Part shown: positions 30,612 through 38,796 of the stretch, piece after piece
How the letters are laid out: the number at the start of each line of letters is the position of its first letter
Position numbering within the stretch: the stretch's first letter is position 1
Origin: Elusimicrobia bacterium GWA2_51_34
GTDB lineage: Bacteria > Elusimicrobiota > Elusimicrobia > Elusimicrobiales > UBA9959
Assembly (NCBI GenBank): GCA_001799565.1
Contig: MGTS01000042.1
Span: 93,793-157,792 of the forward strand
DNA: 64,000 nucleotides
Reading direction: 5' to 3'
The notes under the pieces: model-generated
The model's input: the letters and a program-made list of their open reading frames with translations, nothing else
Told to the model about the DNA's origin: nothing
Databases searched by the model: none
Made by a program: the position numbers and the translations under genes

Positions 30612-32978
30612 TCACCGGGACTTGACTGTTTTACTGCTACGCGCCGTTTTCTTCGGTTCCAACGCCAGCGCCAGAGCTTCTTCAATAGAAGAAACGCCGA
30701 TAAGCTTCATTTTAGCGCGTATTTCTTCCGGTATTTCTTCCAAATCCTTCATGTTATCTTTTGGGAAAAGAACGGTAAAGATTTCATCCCTGAAAGACGC
30801 TATTATCTTTTCCTTCAGGCCTCCTACCGGAAGCACCCTGCCGCTAAGCGTTATCTCTCCGGTCATTGACAATGCCTGTTTTACCACACGGCCGGAGATC
30901 AAGCTCGCAAGCACTATGGCTATGGTAATGCCCGCAGAAGGCCCGTCTTTGGGAATGGCTCCCTCCGGTATGTGCACATGGAAATTATGAGAAGTCACAA
31001 AAGAATTAAGCGAGGATTCCCTTGAACGCACATAAGAAAAAGCCGCCTGAGCCGATTCCTTCATAATGTCGCCAAGCTTCCCGGTAAGTATAAGATCCCC
31101 CTTGCCCGGAACGGCCACGGCTTCAACCGCGAGTATTTCGCCTCCGTTCTCAGTCCAGGCAAGCCCGGTAGCGATGCCTACGGCGTTATGAGAGACGCTC
31201 TGGCGCAGGAACTTGGGGATCCCAAGGAAATCGCCCAGGTTCTGCGGCGTCACCTTCACGATGTCCAGTTTTTGTTCCACTACTTTCCTGGCGACACGCC
31301 GCGACATTGAAGCGATTTCGCGTTCAAGATTGCGCACGCCGGCCTCTCTGGTATAGCCGCGTATTACGGCGTCCAGGGTTTCATCGGAAAGCCTGAGCAA
31401 ATTCTCTTTCAGCCCGTGTTCTTTCATCTGCTTCGGGACCAGAAATTTGTTGGCTATCTGTATTTTCTCATTATGCGTGTAGCCGCCGAATTCAATCACC
31501 TCCATGCGGTCGCGCAGGCTTATGGGTATGCCCCAAAGGGTGTTTGCCGTGGTTATAAACAGCACCTTTGAGATATCGAACGGCACATCCAGAAAATGGT
31601 CCATAAATTCCGGGTTCTGCTCCGGGTCAAGCGCCTCAAGCAGCGCCGCCGCCGGGTCTCCGCGCCAATCCATGCCCATCTTATCAATTTCATCCATCAA
31701 GAAAACCGGATTGCGGCTTTTGGCTTTTTTCAAGCTCTGTATTATTCGCCCGGGCATGGAGGCGACATAAGTTCGGCGATGGCCGCGGATTTCCGCCTCA
31801 TCGCGCACGCCGCCCAAAGACATGCGCACGAAATTCCTGCCCATAGCGCGCGCTATTGAGCGGGCAATGGAAGTTTTACCCACTCCCGGAGGGCCCACAA
31901 AGCAGAGTATGGGGCCCTTAAGTTTCCGGGTGAGCGTTGTAACCGCCAGATATTCAAGCACCCGCTCTTTGGGTTTGGACAGACCGAAATGGTCCTCATC
32001 CAGAATTTTTTTAGCCGACACCAGATCCAGAGAATCTTTGGTTTCAACGTTCCAGGGCAACTCAACCAGCCAATCCAGATAAGTGCGCGAAACGGTGGAT
32101 TCGGGGGAAAACGGCATCATATGCGAAAGGCGGTTCAGCTCTTTTTCCGCCGCGTGTTCAGCTTCTTTCGGCATTTTGGCGGCATTCAACTTCTTCCTTA
32201 TTTCGTCCAGTTCCCGGGTGAAATCGTCTTTCTGGTGCAGTTCTTTCTGGATGGCCTTCAATTGTTCGTTCAGATAGTATTCCTTCTGCGACTTGTCTAT
32301 CTGGGTTTTTACGCGGTCGTGGATTTTGTGCTCAATATCAAGTATCTCTATTTCCTCCGCCAGCAGTTTTATAAGTTTTTCAAGGCGGTCCTTGGGATCT
32401 TCGGTTTCAAGCACAGCCTGGCGGTCCTCAATATTAAAAATGGAATTAGCGGCGATGGTATCGGCCAGTTTTGAAGGGTCCTCTACCTGCTGCAGAAGCG
32501 CCACGGAATCAAGAGTTATGCGGGTGTTGAGTTTGACGTAGGTTTCAAAAATTTCCACCGCGTGACGCATGAGAGCGGTAATTTCAGGGGACTTCCGTAC
32601 AGGCTCGTCTACATATTCCACTTCCGCCATCAGGCAGTTTTTTTCCTTATCGGTTATCAGGCTTTTTACGCGGGCGCGCTTTTTGCCTTCCAAAAAGACA
32701 CGCATGCTGCCGTCAGGCATTTTCAGCGACTGCGCCACCGCGCTTACTACGCCGTATAGATAAAGGTCGTCGGGAGCCGGATCATTAACCTGGGGTTTTT
32801 TCTGCGCGAGGGAAAGTATGTACTTGCTTTCTTTCAGGGCGGCCTCTACGGCCCCCACGGACTTAGGCCTGTCCACTGAAAGAGGCAGCGCCATATGGGG
32901 AAACATTACCACATCCCGTACAGCGATAGCCGGTATCAAACCGGGATAGACAACCGCATCTTTTGTATTTGCGTCCAT
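30612..32978 (-). CDS. lon: ATP-dependent protease Lon
   Basis: The 788-residue AAA+ protease degrades misfolded and regulatory proteins in the cytoplasm. It has the N-terminal LON substrate domain (about 10-210), a coiled region, Walker A GPPGVGKTS, Walker B PVFLMDEIDK, and a C-terminal protease domain with the catalytic Ser in PKDGPSAG and the Lys after GGLKEK. Length is typical for bacterial Lon. It stands at the end of a tig-clpP-lon run on the minus strand; clpX, usually between clpP and lon, is absent, and a cggaaagcaa foldback element fills that gap. Confidence 0.96.
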   Translation of the reverse strand: MDANTKDAVVYPGLIPAIAVRDVVMFPHMALPLSVDRPKSVGAVEAALKESKYILSLAQKKPQVNDPAPDDLYLYGVVSAVAQSLKMPDGSMRVFLEGKKRARVKSLITDKEKNCLMAEVEYVDEPVRKSPEITALMRHAVEIFETYVKLNTRITLDSVALLQQVEDPSKLADTIAANSIFNIEDRQAVLETEDPKDRLEKLIKLLAEEIEILDIEHKIHDRVKTQIDKSQKEYYLNEQLKAIQKELHQKDDFTRELDEIRKKLNAAKMPKEAEHAAEKELNRLSHMMPFSPESTVSRTYLDWLVELPWNVETKDSLDLVSAKKILDEDHFGLSKPKERVLEYLAVTTLTRKLKGPILCFVGPPGVGKTSIARSIARAMGRNFVRMSLGGVRDEAEIRGHRRTYVASMPGRIIQSLKKAKSRNPVFLMDEIDKMGMDWRGDPAAALLEALDPEQNPEFMDHFLDVPFDISKVLFITTANTLWGIPISLRDRMEVIEFGGYTHNEKIQIANKFLVPKQMKEHGLKENLLRLSDETLDAVIRGYTREAGVRNLEREIASMSRRVARKVVEQKLDIVKVTPQNLGDFLGIPKFLRQSVSHNAVGIATGLAWTENGGEILAVEAVAVPGKGDLILTGKLGDIMKESAQAAFSYVRSRESSLNSFVTSHNFHVHIPEGAIPKDGPSAGITIAIVLASLISGRVVKQALSMTGEITLSGRVLPVGGLKEKIIASFRDEIFTVLFPKDNMKDLEEIPEEIRAKMKLIGVSSIEEALALALEPKKTARSSKTVKSR

Positions 32979-33039
32979 TGTGTTTAAATCTCCGTTATCG
33001 TTTCTTAAATAACCAGGATGTTTAGGCTGTTATCATCTA

Positions 33040-33151
33040 TGGCAACGGAAGGCTATTGAATGCTACGGAAAGCAACTAAAAGTAACAAAACTGTTTTATC
33101 CGCCCTCTTACTTTCTGTGGCATTCAGTCGCTTTCTTTTGCTTTCGTTGCT
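33040..33151. repeat. Foldback element, cggaaagcaa family (copy 2)
   Basis: The left arm (ggcaacggaaggctattgaa and continuing) is complementary to the right arm (cattcagtcgctttcttttg and continuing to cgttgc). It occupies the position between clpP and lon where clpX is often found. The strongest resemblance is to 50176-50294. Confidence 0.88.
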
Positions 33152-33178
33152 ATTAGTTAAGCCTATCCACCTGAGCAG

Positions 33179-33784
33179 TTATTGTTTTTTAAATTCAAGC
33201 ACACCGTCTATAATGCCGTACGCTTTGGCCTCTTCAGCGGACATATAACAATTTCTTTCCATGTCGTCGTGCACTTTCTTCTCGGTCTGGCCGGTATGTC
33301 TGGCAAGGATCTGGGTAAGGCGTTTTTTATTTTCCTGCATCTCGCGGCTTTCTATCTCTATATCGGTGGCCTGGCCTGAAATGCCGCCGCCCCAGATAAG
33401 AGGCTGGTGTATCATTATCCGGGAATTGGGCAGCGCGTAGCGCTTGCCTTTCGTGCCGCCGGCAAGCAGAACCGCGCCGAAGGACATTGCCATGCCCATG
33501 CAGATGGTGGAAATGGGTGCCTTTATAAAATGCATGGTATCGTATACCGCCAACCCCGCCGTAACCATACCGCCGGGGGAATTGATATAAAGGTTAATAT
33601 CCTTTTCGTTGTCTTCCGCATCCAAATACAGCAACTGCGCGATAACGGTATTTGCGGAGGCGGTGGAAACCGCGCCTTCCGGGTCGCCTATAAAAATTAT
33701 CCGGTCTTTCAGAAGGCGCGAGTAAATATCGTAACCGACCATGGCGCCCTGGTTCCATTTCTCAATGATTGTGGGTATTAACAT
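33179..33784 (-). CDS. clpP: ATP-dependent Clp protease proteolytic subunit, Ser-His-Asn triad
   Basis: The 201-residue peptidase subunit forms barrels with a Clp ATPase. The nucleophile Ser101 (GMAMSFGA) and His126 (MIHQPL) are in place. The third triad residue, Asp in the usual xRD(x)fMSA motif, is Asn178 here ([12 protein letters not shown]). A Ser-His-Asn triad is known from Listeria ClpP1, which depends on a partner for full activity. The start ATG follows ggagga. The gene sits between tig and lon; no clpX is adjacent, so the ATPase must be elsewhere. Confidence 0.93.
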   Translation of the reverse strand: MLIPTIIEKWNQGAMVGYDIYSRLLKDRIIFIGDPEGAVSTASANTVIAQLLYLDAEDNEKDINLYINSPGGMVTAGLAVYDTMHFIKAPISTICMGMAMSFGAVLLAGGTKGKRYALPNSRIMIHQPLIWGGGISGQATDIEIESREMQENKKRLTQILARHTGQTEKKVHDDMERNCYMSAEEAKAYGIIDGVLEFKKQ

Positions 33785-33802
33785 GAACTATTCCTCCGTT
33801 GT

Positions 33803-33917
33803 CAGTCTGAGAGTCTGAGAGTCTAAGAGTCTGGGAGTCTGGGAGTCTGAAAACCGAACTCTCGAATCTTCAGTTCTTGTCTTGACTCTTTGACGCTAAG
33901 ACTCCCGACTCTACGAC
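33803..33917. repeat. Foldback element, gggagtct family (copy 2)
   Basis: The left arm 33803-33850 repeats gagtctga/gggagtct six times. The right arm 33884-33917 is the complement (gactctttgacgctaagact and continuing). It ends four bases before the stop codon of the minus-strand tig gene and begins just upstream of the clpP ribosome site. Confidence 0.9.
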
Positions 33918-33921
33918 TTTT

Positions 33922-35187
33922 TTAGCGTGTCTCTTCCTTTATAATTGCCTTTGATTTAACCATGTCCATTGTCCTGTTTTCCATTATGGACGCCAGTATA
34001 TATTCCCTGCGGTTGTCAAAAAGCTCACGTGCCCTGGTTTTTTCCTCGTCACTGCCCAGGCGGGATAGCACCTTATCAAGCTCGGCTTTCAGTTCCGCGT
34101 CGCCCGCGCTGATATTTTCTTTTCTGGCTATGTGATGGAGCAAGAAAGTAAGGCTCAGGTTCCGCTCAGCCACGGGTTTTAGTTTTTCAAGAAACGTCTC
34201 TTCGCGGAAATTTTCATCGTCAGCCGGCATTCTCTTTTTCATAAGTTCAAGAAGTTCGCGCGTTTCCTGGCTTACCAGAGTGGGGGGAAGCGGCATGGGA
34301 TTGTTTTTTATGAGCGCGTCCTCAAGCTGCGTAAACAGGTCTTTTTCTGTTTTTTCCGCCTCGGTTTTTTCAAGCAGTTTGCGCACATTGGCTTTAAGTT
34401 CTTCCACGGTCGCGGCGCCGGCCTCCTTAAGAAAATTCCCGTCCAATTCCGGCACAATTTTTTGTTTTATTTCCGAGACAGTAACCCTGAAGCGCATTTT
34501 TTTGTCGCCGAACGGCGCGTCAAATTCGCGCGTCTCTCCTTTTTTCGCGCCTGACACCGCTTCCGCAAGCCCCGCTATGGTCTGAGGGCTCGCCATATTC
34601 ACAATTTCACCCTTAACTGAACCGCCTTCCACTTTGACGCCGTTTTCAAATGTTTCATAATCGACAATAACGAAATGCGCCATACCCGCGCTTTCGCTTT
34701 CCGGAGCCGGTTTAAGATACGCGTTGTATTCACGCACCTGTGTCAGATATTTTTCCACATCCTCGTCGGTTACTTTGTGAATTTTGCGCGTGACGGCGAT
34801 CTTTTCGTATCCGCGCGGTTCTATCTGCGGGTTGCATTCGAACAGGACTTCAAAATAAAGCGTTTTATCCGGGTCGTAGCGGAGATTTTTTATACTCGGA
34901 GATACCACGGGAGTGAGTTTGTTGTTTTTAAGTATTTCAGTTACCGCCGACTTGGCCTCGGCCTCAATCACTTCGTCCTTAACCATGGAGGGGAACTGTC
35001 CTTTTATCATGGGAACCGGCACCTTGCCGACCCGGAATCCGGGCAGCGATACCACCGCCTGCAGGCGCGCCAGGGCGGCGGCGGTAGCTTCCGAAAGCGC
35101 GGAAGAATCCACATTCACGGCGAAGGTATAAACACATCCCTCCTGTTTTACTTTTTTTATCCGGTCTCTAAAACCCAGGATGTTCAT
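33922..35187 (-). CDS. tig: Trigger factor
   Basis: The 421-residue ribosome-associated chaperone and peptidyl-prolyl isomerase has an N-terminal ribosome-binding domain with PGFRVGKVP (usually PGFRKGKVP), a FKBP-type domain (about 155-240) and a long helical C-terminal domain. The start at 35187 follows ggagg at seven bases; a longer in-frame reading to 35268 would translate the foldback element and is rejected. It heads the tig-clpP-lon run. The usual acidic-rich C-terminus is short here. Confidence 0.93.
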   Translation of the reverse strand: MNILGFRDRIKKVKQEGCVYTFAVNVDSSALSEATAAALARLQAVVSLPGFRVGKVPVPMIKGQFPSMVKDEVIEAEAKSAVTEILKNNKLTPVVSPSIKNLRYDPDKTLYFEVLFECNPQIEPRGYEKIAVTRKIHKVTDEDVEKYLTQVREYNAYLKPAPESESAGMAHFVIVDYETFENGVKVEGGSVKGEIVNMASPQTIAGLAEAVSGAKKGETREFDAPFGDKKMRFRVTVSEIKQKIVPELDGNFLKEAGAATVEELKANVRKLLEKTEAEKTEKDLFTQLEDALIKNNPMPLPPTLVSQETRELLELMKKRMPADDENFREETFLEKLKPVAERNLSLTFLLHHIARKENISAGDAELKAELDKVLSRLGSDEEKTRARELFDNRREYILASIMENRTMDMVKSKAIIKEETR

Positions 35188-35224
35188 TGTAAAGCCTCCC
35201 AGTTGACAAATTTGGACGGTAACC

Positions 35225-35312
35225 AAGCTAGTAGCTCTAGTACGCGTGCAGGCTCTCAGAAAGAACAAGCTGTTAGGCCTACTAGCTTACCAGCCTCCTG
35301 GCCTACCAGCTG
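35225..35312. repeat. Foldback element, taggctngtag family with variant core (copy 4)
   Basis: The arms agctagtagctctagtacg and actagcttaccagcctcctg (then gcctaccagct) flank a spacer with ctcagaaagaacaagctgtt, unlike the core of copies 1-3. It lies between tRNA-Leu and tig. Confidence 0.8.
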
Positions 35313-35326
35313 CTTTACTTATTGAA

Positions 35327-35408
35327 TGCCGAGACGGGGACTTGAACCCCGACGGGTTACCCCATACGGTCCTAAGCCGTACGCGTCTGCCAGTTCCGCC
35401 ACCTCGGC
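35327..35408 (-). tRNA. tRNA-Leu (anticodon UAG)
   Basis: The 82-nt gene has acceptor stem GCCGAGG / TCTCGGC, anticodon loop CTTAGGA giving UAG, a class II variable arm (about GGGGTAACCC) and T arm CGGGGTTCAAGTCCCCG. No CCA is encoded. It lies upstream of tig on the same strand. Confidence 0.95.
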
Positions 35409-35415
35409 CAAAACA

Positions 35416-35510
35416 ACGGTAACGACTTGGGTAATCAGTAACCAGTAATCGGTAAATCGTGAAAAGACTTGACGTAACTGGTTACCGATTACTGATTACC
35501 GGTTACCGGT
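35416..35510. repeat. Foldback element, cagtaatcggtaa family, between two tRNA genes
   Basis: The left arm 35416-35457 (gtaatcagtaaccagtaatc within it) is complementary to the right arm 35473-35510 (actggttaccgattactgat within it). It fills the gap between tRNA-Leu and tRNA-Lys. No second copy was seen. Confidence 0.87.
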
Positions 35511-35520
35511 TTTTAAAAAT

Positions 35521-35592
35521 TGGGCCATACGGGATTCGAACCTGTAACCTTGCGCTTAAGAGGCGCCTGCTCTACCGTTGAGCTAATGGCCC
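35521..35592 (-). tRNA. tRNA-Lys (anticodon CUU)
   Basis: The 72-nt gene has acceptor stem GGGCCAT / ATGGCCC, D arm GCTCAACGGTAGAGC and anticodon loop CTCTTAA giving CUU. The first anticodon-stem pair and one T-stem pair are mismatched (G-A, A-C), so folding is slightly weak. No CCA is encoded. Confidence 0.9.
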
Positions 35593-35637
35593 ATATTTCA
35601 TAGTTTACATAAATTTTTTCAAAATTGCGACTGAAAC

Positions 35638-36384
35638 TCACGCACTTTTACGTAAAACGTTCTTTTGCGCAGGGATAAAAAGAGTGGACTCCTTGTCTGA
35701 GCGATGGACATTGTCCGGCAGATCGGCAATGCGAAATTTAATTATTCTGCCCTTTTCAGCGCAAAGCGAAGGGCAATTTAAAAAATAACCCAAAGCATGT
35801 GGAAGATAATTTTTGCGCACATCCCGGAGAAATTTTTCCAGGCGGACCTTATTCTCCTCTAAAAGAAGGCGCCAAAACATAAAAAAACAGGTATCCATGC
35901 CAGGAGTAATAACTATCTCCTTTCTGCATTTCAGGCATGCGTCAATATCAACCAGTCGTAAACCGTCCGTGGCAAATTTATTCAGATTCATCATGTTCAC
36001 TATCGAGTCAACGGAAGACACTCCATCCATGACAAAAAGCTCAATGCCAGCTTTTTTTGCTTTTTTCTCAAGCTGAAAAACAGGCCCGCAGAGAAACCGC
36101 GTGTTCCCGTAGCTCATAAACACCGCGGTCCGGCAACTCTCATCCCGGGATATTTCCTCAATAACTTTTTCAGATATTTCTTCAGGGCCGCCCTTGACCA
36201 TTTTTATTCTTACTCTGGGGCAGAGGCTGGAGAAAAAACCGGAACTTTGCGCGTCAATACAGCCGGAGAAGAGCACATCGCAAGCTTTCAGAACTTCCAT
36301 GGTTTCTACGGTGAGGTGCCCGGGCTTCAGGCCGCGCGAGCATAGAATCAATCTTTTGTTTGTGCAGCGGTTGGACTTTGTCAT
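35638..36384 (-). CDS. Tetrapyrrole-methylase-fold SAM-dependent methyltransferase, borosin-type-like
   Basis: The protein has 248 residues. The TP-methylase pattern is recognisable: GLKPGHLTVETMEVLKACDVLF at the start, MSYGNTRFLCGPVFQLEKKAKKAG in the middle, MDGVSSVDSI in place of the PGiSS motif, and an end of the form LPDN...STLFIPAQK. The last block and the YGNxxF region resemble what I recall of the split-borosin peptide N-methyltransferase SonM more than corrin or RsmI enzymes. No small precursor gene is visible next to it. It stands alone between tRNA-Lys and a divergent SpoIID gene. The family is likely; the substrate is unknown. Confidence 0.6.
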   Translation of the reverse strand: MTKSNRCTNKRLILCSRGLKPGHLTVETMEVLKACDVLFSGCIDAQSSGFFSSLCPRVRIKMVKGGPEEISEKVIEEISRDESCRTAVFMSYGNTRFLCGPVFQLEKKAKKAGIELFVMDGVSSVDSIVNMMNLNKFATDGLRLVDIDACLKCRKEIVITPGMDTCFFMFWRLLLEENKVRLEKFLRDVRKNYLPHALGYFLNCPSLCAEKGRIIKFRIADLPDNVHRSDKESTLFIPAQKNVLRKSA

Positions 36385-36504
36385 ATTGGAACCAGATTTA
36401 TTAAAATATATTTTAGCATTTTACACATCCCACGAAAAGTTGCAGAAGAAGTTGGGTCATGTGTAAGATAGTCCGTGTAATTTTTGATTTATCTTTCCAT
36501 AATT

Positions 36505-36606
36505 GCTAGCCTATGGATGTGCCCCGCCCTTTTGGTTTGAACATTAATCCAAAAGAGCGGGACTGTGCCGTAAGATTGAGATTGGGCCATGCCCATTACG
36601 ACGGCC
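36505..36606. repeat. gcctatggctgtgcc dispersed repeat (copy 2)
   Basis: It has the same block order as 30513-30609: ctagcctatggatgtgcccc, a central hairpin built on cttttggttt / aatccaaaag, gcgggactgtgccgtaa, and atgcccattacgacggcct. It lies in the 237-bp gap before the SpoIID gene; the rest of that gap (36385-36504) is AT-rich, with no clear signal. Confidence 0.8.
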
Positions 36607-36621
36607 TAAATTCCTTTAATT

Positions 36622-38676
36622 ATGCGCAAACAGCACTTATTTTTTTTATTCATTCTGGGCATTTTTGCTCCCGGCTGTCTTTCAGCCCAGACTGAAGATT
36701 TAAATAAACTTTACAACGACGCATTGGCGCAATGGACGGACGGACGCCCGGAGGATGCAGCCGAGGCTCTGAAATATGTGGTTTACCGGTCATCCGGCGA
36801 ACAACCGGGCCTTTCGGCCATAATGGATATTTCCGTAATACTCGGCGAAGCAAACAAAAATGAAGAGGCAATGGCCTACCTGCTTAAAGGCGACATCCTG
36901 AAGCCCGATGACCCTTATATAAACCTGGAGAAAGGCTGGAACCTGCTTTCCCTTGAAAAGGATCTTGACGCGAAGACAGCATTTGAAAAAGTTTTCACTC
37001 TGAGCACAGACCAAAGCCTCATCCAGCAGGCCCGCCTGGGGCTCGCCATAACACAGGCCCGGCTGTCCGGGCCGGAAGAAAGCATTTCAGTGCTTCGCTC
37101 TATCTATACCGCATACCCCTACCTGCTTACCCCGGCCGCTGAACTTATAAGCGCCACCTTTGAAAAACTTAAAAAACGCCAGCATGCGCTGACTTTTCTT
37201 AAAGAAACGCTCACTTACGACCCGCGAAATATCCAGGCGGAAATAAACCTGGCCCGCCTATTTGAAGAATCGGGCTATTATGTGCCCGCCTGGCAAACCT
37301 ACTACACCCTGTCCGATATGGACCCGGGGCAAAAATTTTTCGCTGAAAAAAAAACCAAGCTCGCCAAATATGTCAAGGGTAAACTTGAAGACCTGCTTTA
37401 CTGGACGCGCCTTGCCTGGCCCATACACAACCACCCGGTTCCCTACGCCGCCCAGAACCTGCTTAAAATAGCGCTTTACGCAGACCCGGACGGCATTCCA
37501 GCGCCCGTAACAGCTTTCAGTTTTATCTGCAACAGCGACTTTGAAATTGTCGACCAGCTCAGGGGCAAGGTAGCCTCCGGCCATGCGGGCAATCAATGGA
37601 CGGCGCGCTACAATACCATGAACCGCGTTATTGAAATACTGGACAATTCCGGCAGCCCCATGCACACTACCCTCAACCCCGTGCGCATAGAGCAGAAAAC
37701 AAAAGGCGGCGTGCTGCTTATTAAAAGCCCTGAAATTAATATGGCGATAGCCGGCGTAAACCGAGGCGACAAGGAGATAACCGGAGAGCTATCTATTTCT
37801 TTTGCCGGTCCGGCCATGCGGCTTATAAATATCGCGCCGGTTGAGACGCTGGTTCCGGCGCTCGCCGCTCAATACGCGGAGGGATCAAAGCTGATAGAGG
37901 AGCTTAAGGCGCTCGCCGTTGTTGTTCGCACCAGGCTTTTGGGCTTAAAGCGCGAGCCCCCGCACCGCCTGGAGAATTATGACATCTGCGACTCAGACCA
38001 TTGCCTCGCCTTCAGGGGCCTTCAAATGGAAACGGATACGGCGCGCCGGGCGGCGGAGCTTACAAAAGATGAAATTCTATACGCGGACTCCGCGCCCGCG
38101 TCCGCCGCGTTTCACCGGGCTTGCGGCGGATTTACCGAAGACGGCGTTGATGACGGCGCGGGCCGGTTGAAAAAAATCTCGCCTTTTGAATTTTACTCGC
38201 GTACCCTGGCTGCCCCGCCGGACAACCTTTTATGTCTGGCAAAAGACAAAACCACAAGCTCCGATGTGTATTGGACGCTTCTCCTTAACCCGCGCTGGAT
38301 AGAAGCGCGCGCGAACCTGAAATATAAAATCGGATATCTGAAAGCGATTATTCCGCTTAAACGCGCCGCTTCAGGCAGGGTACTAACGCTGCGTCTTGAG
38401 GGCACTGCAGGTTCCGCCGTGCTGAACAGCTTCGCCGAAATTTCACGGATACTTTCCGCGGGGACTATGCGCTCAGCGCTATTTGGCGTTAAGCCGGTGC
38501 TTGACGGAAAATACCCTAAATTCTTTATTCTGCGCGGTCTTGGGACCGGAAACGGCCGCGGTTACTGCATACTGGGAGGACATGGTATGGCAGACAATTT
38601 CGGCGCCGATTACCGCAGAATACTGTCGCACTATTTCCCTTATTATAAAGCAAAAAAGGTGACAGGTAGCAGGTAG
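36622..38676 (+). CDS. SpoIID/LytB-domain protein with N-terminal TPR region
   Basis: The 684-residue exported protein begins with a signal peptide (HLFFLFILGIFAPGCLSA, perhaps lipoprotein-like around PGC). Residues about 25-280 are helical TPR-like repeats. The C-terminal part is a SpoIID/LytB domain: LKALAVVVRTRLL, YDICDSDHCLAFRG, FHRACGGFTEDG and GRGYCILGGHGMADNFG. Such domains act in cell-wall glycan cleavage. The usual GWGHGVGMSQ is changed to RGYCILGGHGM. The last codons (VTGSR and stop) come from a foldback element arm. Confidence 0.88.
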   Translation: MRKQHLFFLFILGIFAPGCLSAQTEDLNKLYNDALAQWTDGRPEDAAEALKYVVYRSSGEQPGLSAIMDISVILGEANKNEEAMAYLLKGDILKPDDPYINLEKGWNLLSLEKDLDAKTAFEKVFTLSTDQSLIQQARLGLAITQARLSGPEESISVLRSIYTAYPYLLTPAAELISATFEKLKKRQHALTFLKETLTYDPRNIQAEINLARLFEESGYYVPAWQTYYTLSDMDPGQKFFAEKKTKLAKYVKGKLEDLLYWTRLAWPIHNHPVPYAAQNLLKIALYADPDGIPAPVTAFSFICNSDFEIVDQLRGKVASGHAGNQWTARYNTMNRVIEILDNSGSPMHTTLNPVRIEQKTKGGVLLIKSPEINMAIAGVNRGDKEITGELSISFAGPAMRLINIAPVETLVPALAAQYAEGSKLIEELKALAVVVRTRLLGLKREPPHRLENYDICDSDHCLAFRGLQMETDTARRAAELTKDEILYADSAPASAAFHRACGGFTEDGVDDGAGRLKKISPFEFYSRTLAAPPDNLLCLAKDKTTSSDVYWTLLLNPRWIEARANLKYKIGYLKAIIPLKRAASGRVLTLRLEGTAGSAVLNSFAEISRILSAGTMRSALFGVKPVLDGKYPKFFILRGLGTGNGRGYCILGGHGMADNFGADYRRILSHYFPYYKAKKVTGSR

Positions 38677-38782
38677 CAGGTTACAGGCAGAGATGTGGAG
38701 ATTACGATATTGAAACTTTTTATTGTTTTCTCTTTACTATGTTTTTAATCTGCCTGTTGCCTGTCTCCTGCCACCTGTGACC
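38658..38782. repeat. Foldback element, acaggtngcaggt family (copy 2)
   Basis: The left arm 38658-38690 (gtgacaggtagcaggtagca and continuing) encodes the last five residues and stop of the SpoIID protein. The right arm 38751-38782 (cctgtctcctgccacctgtg within it) is its complement. A T-rich 60-bp spacer separates them. Confidence 0.9.
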
Positions 38783-38796
38783 TTTCCGCTTCAAAT

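Noticed and set aside
35187..35268. N-terminal extension of trigger factor
   Set aside because: It is a translation of the foldback element; ggagg precedes the ATG at 35187.
35416..35510. Additional tRNA between tRNA-Leu and tRNA-Lys
   Set aside because: The region folds only as a long hairpin; no anticodon or T-arm pattern is present.
36385..36621. Borosin precursor gene next to the methylase
   Set aside because: No small ORF with a start signal or a plausible core peptide was found in the gap.
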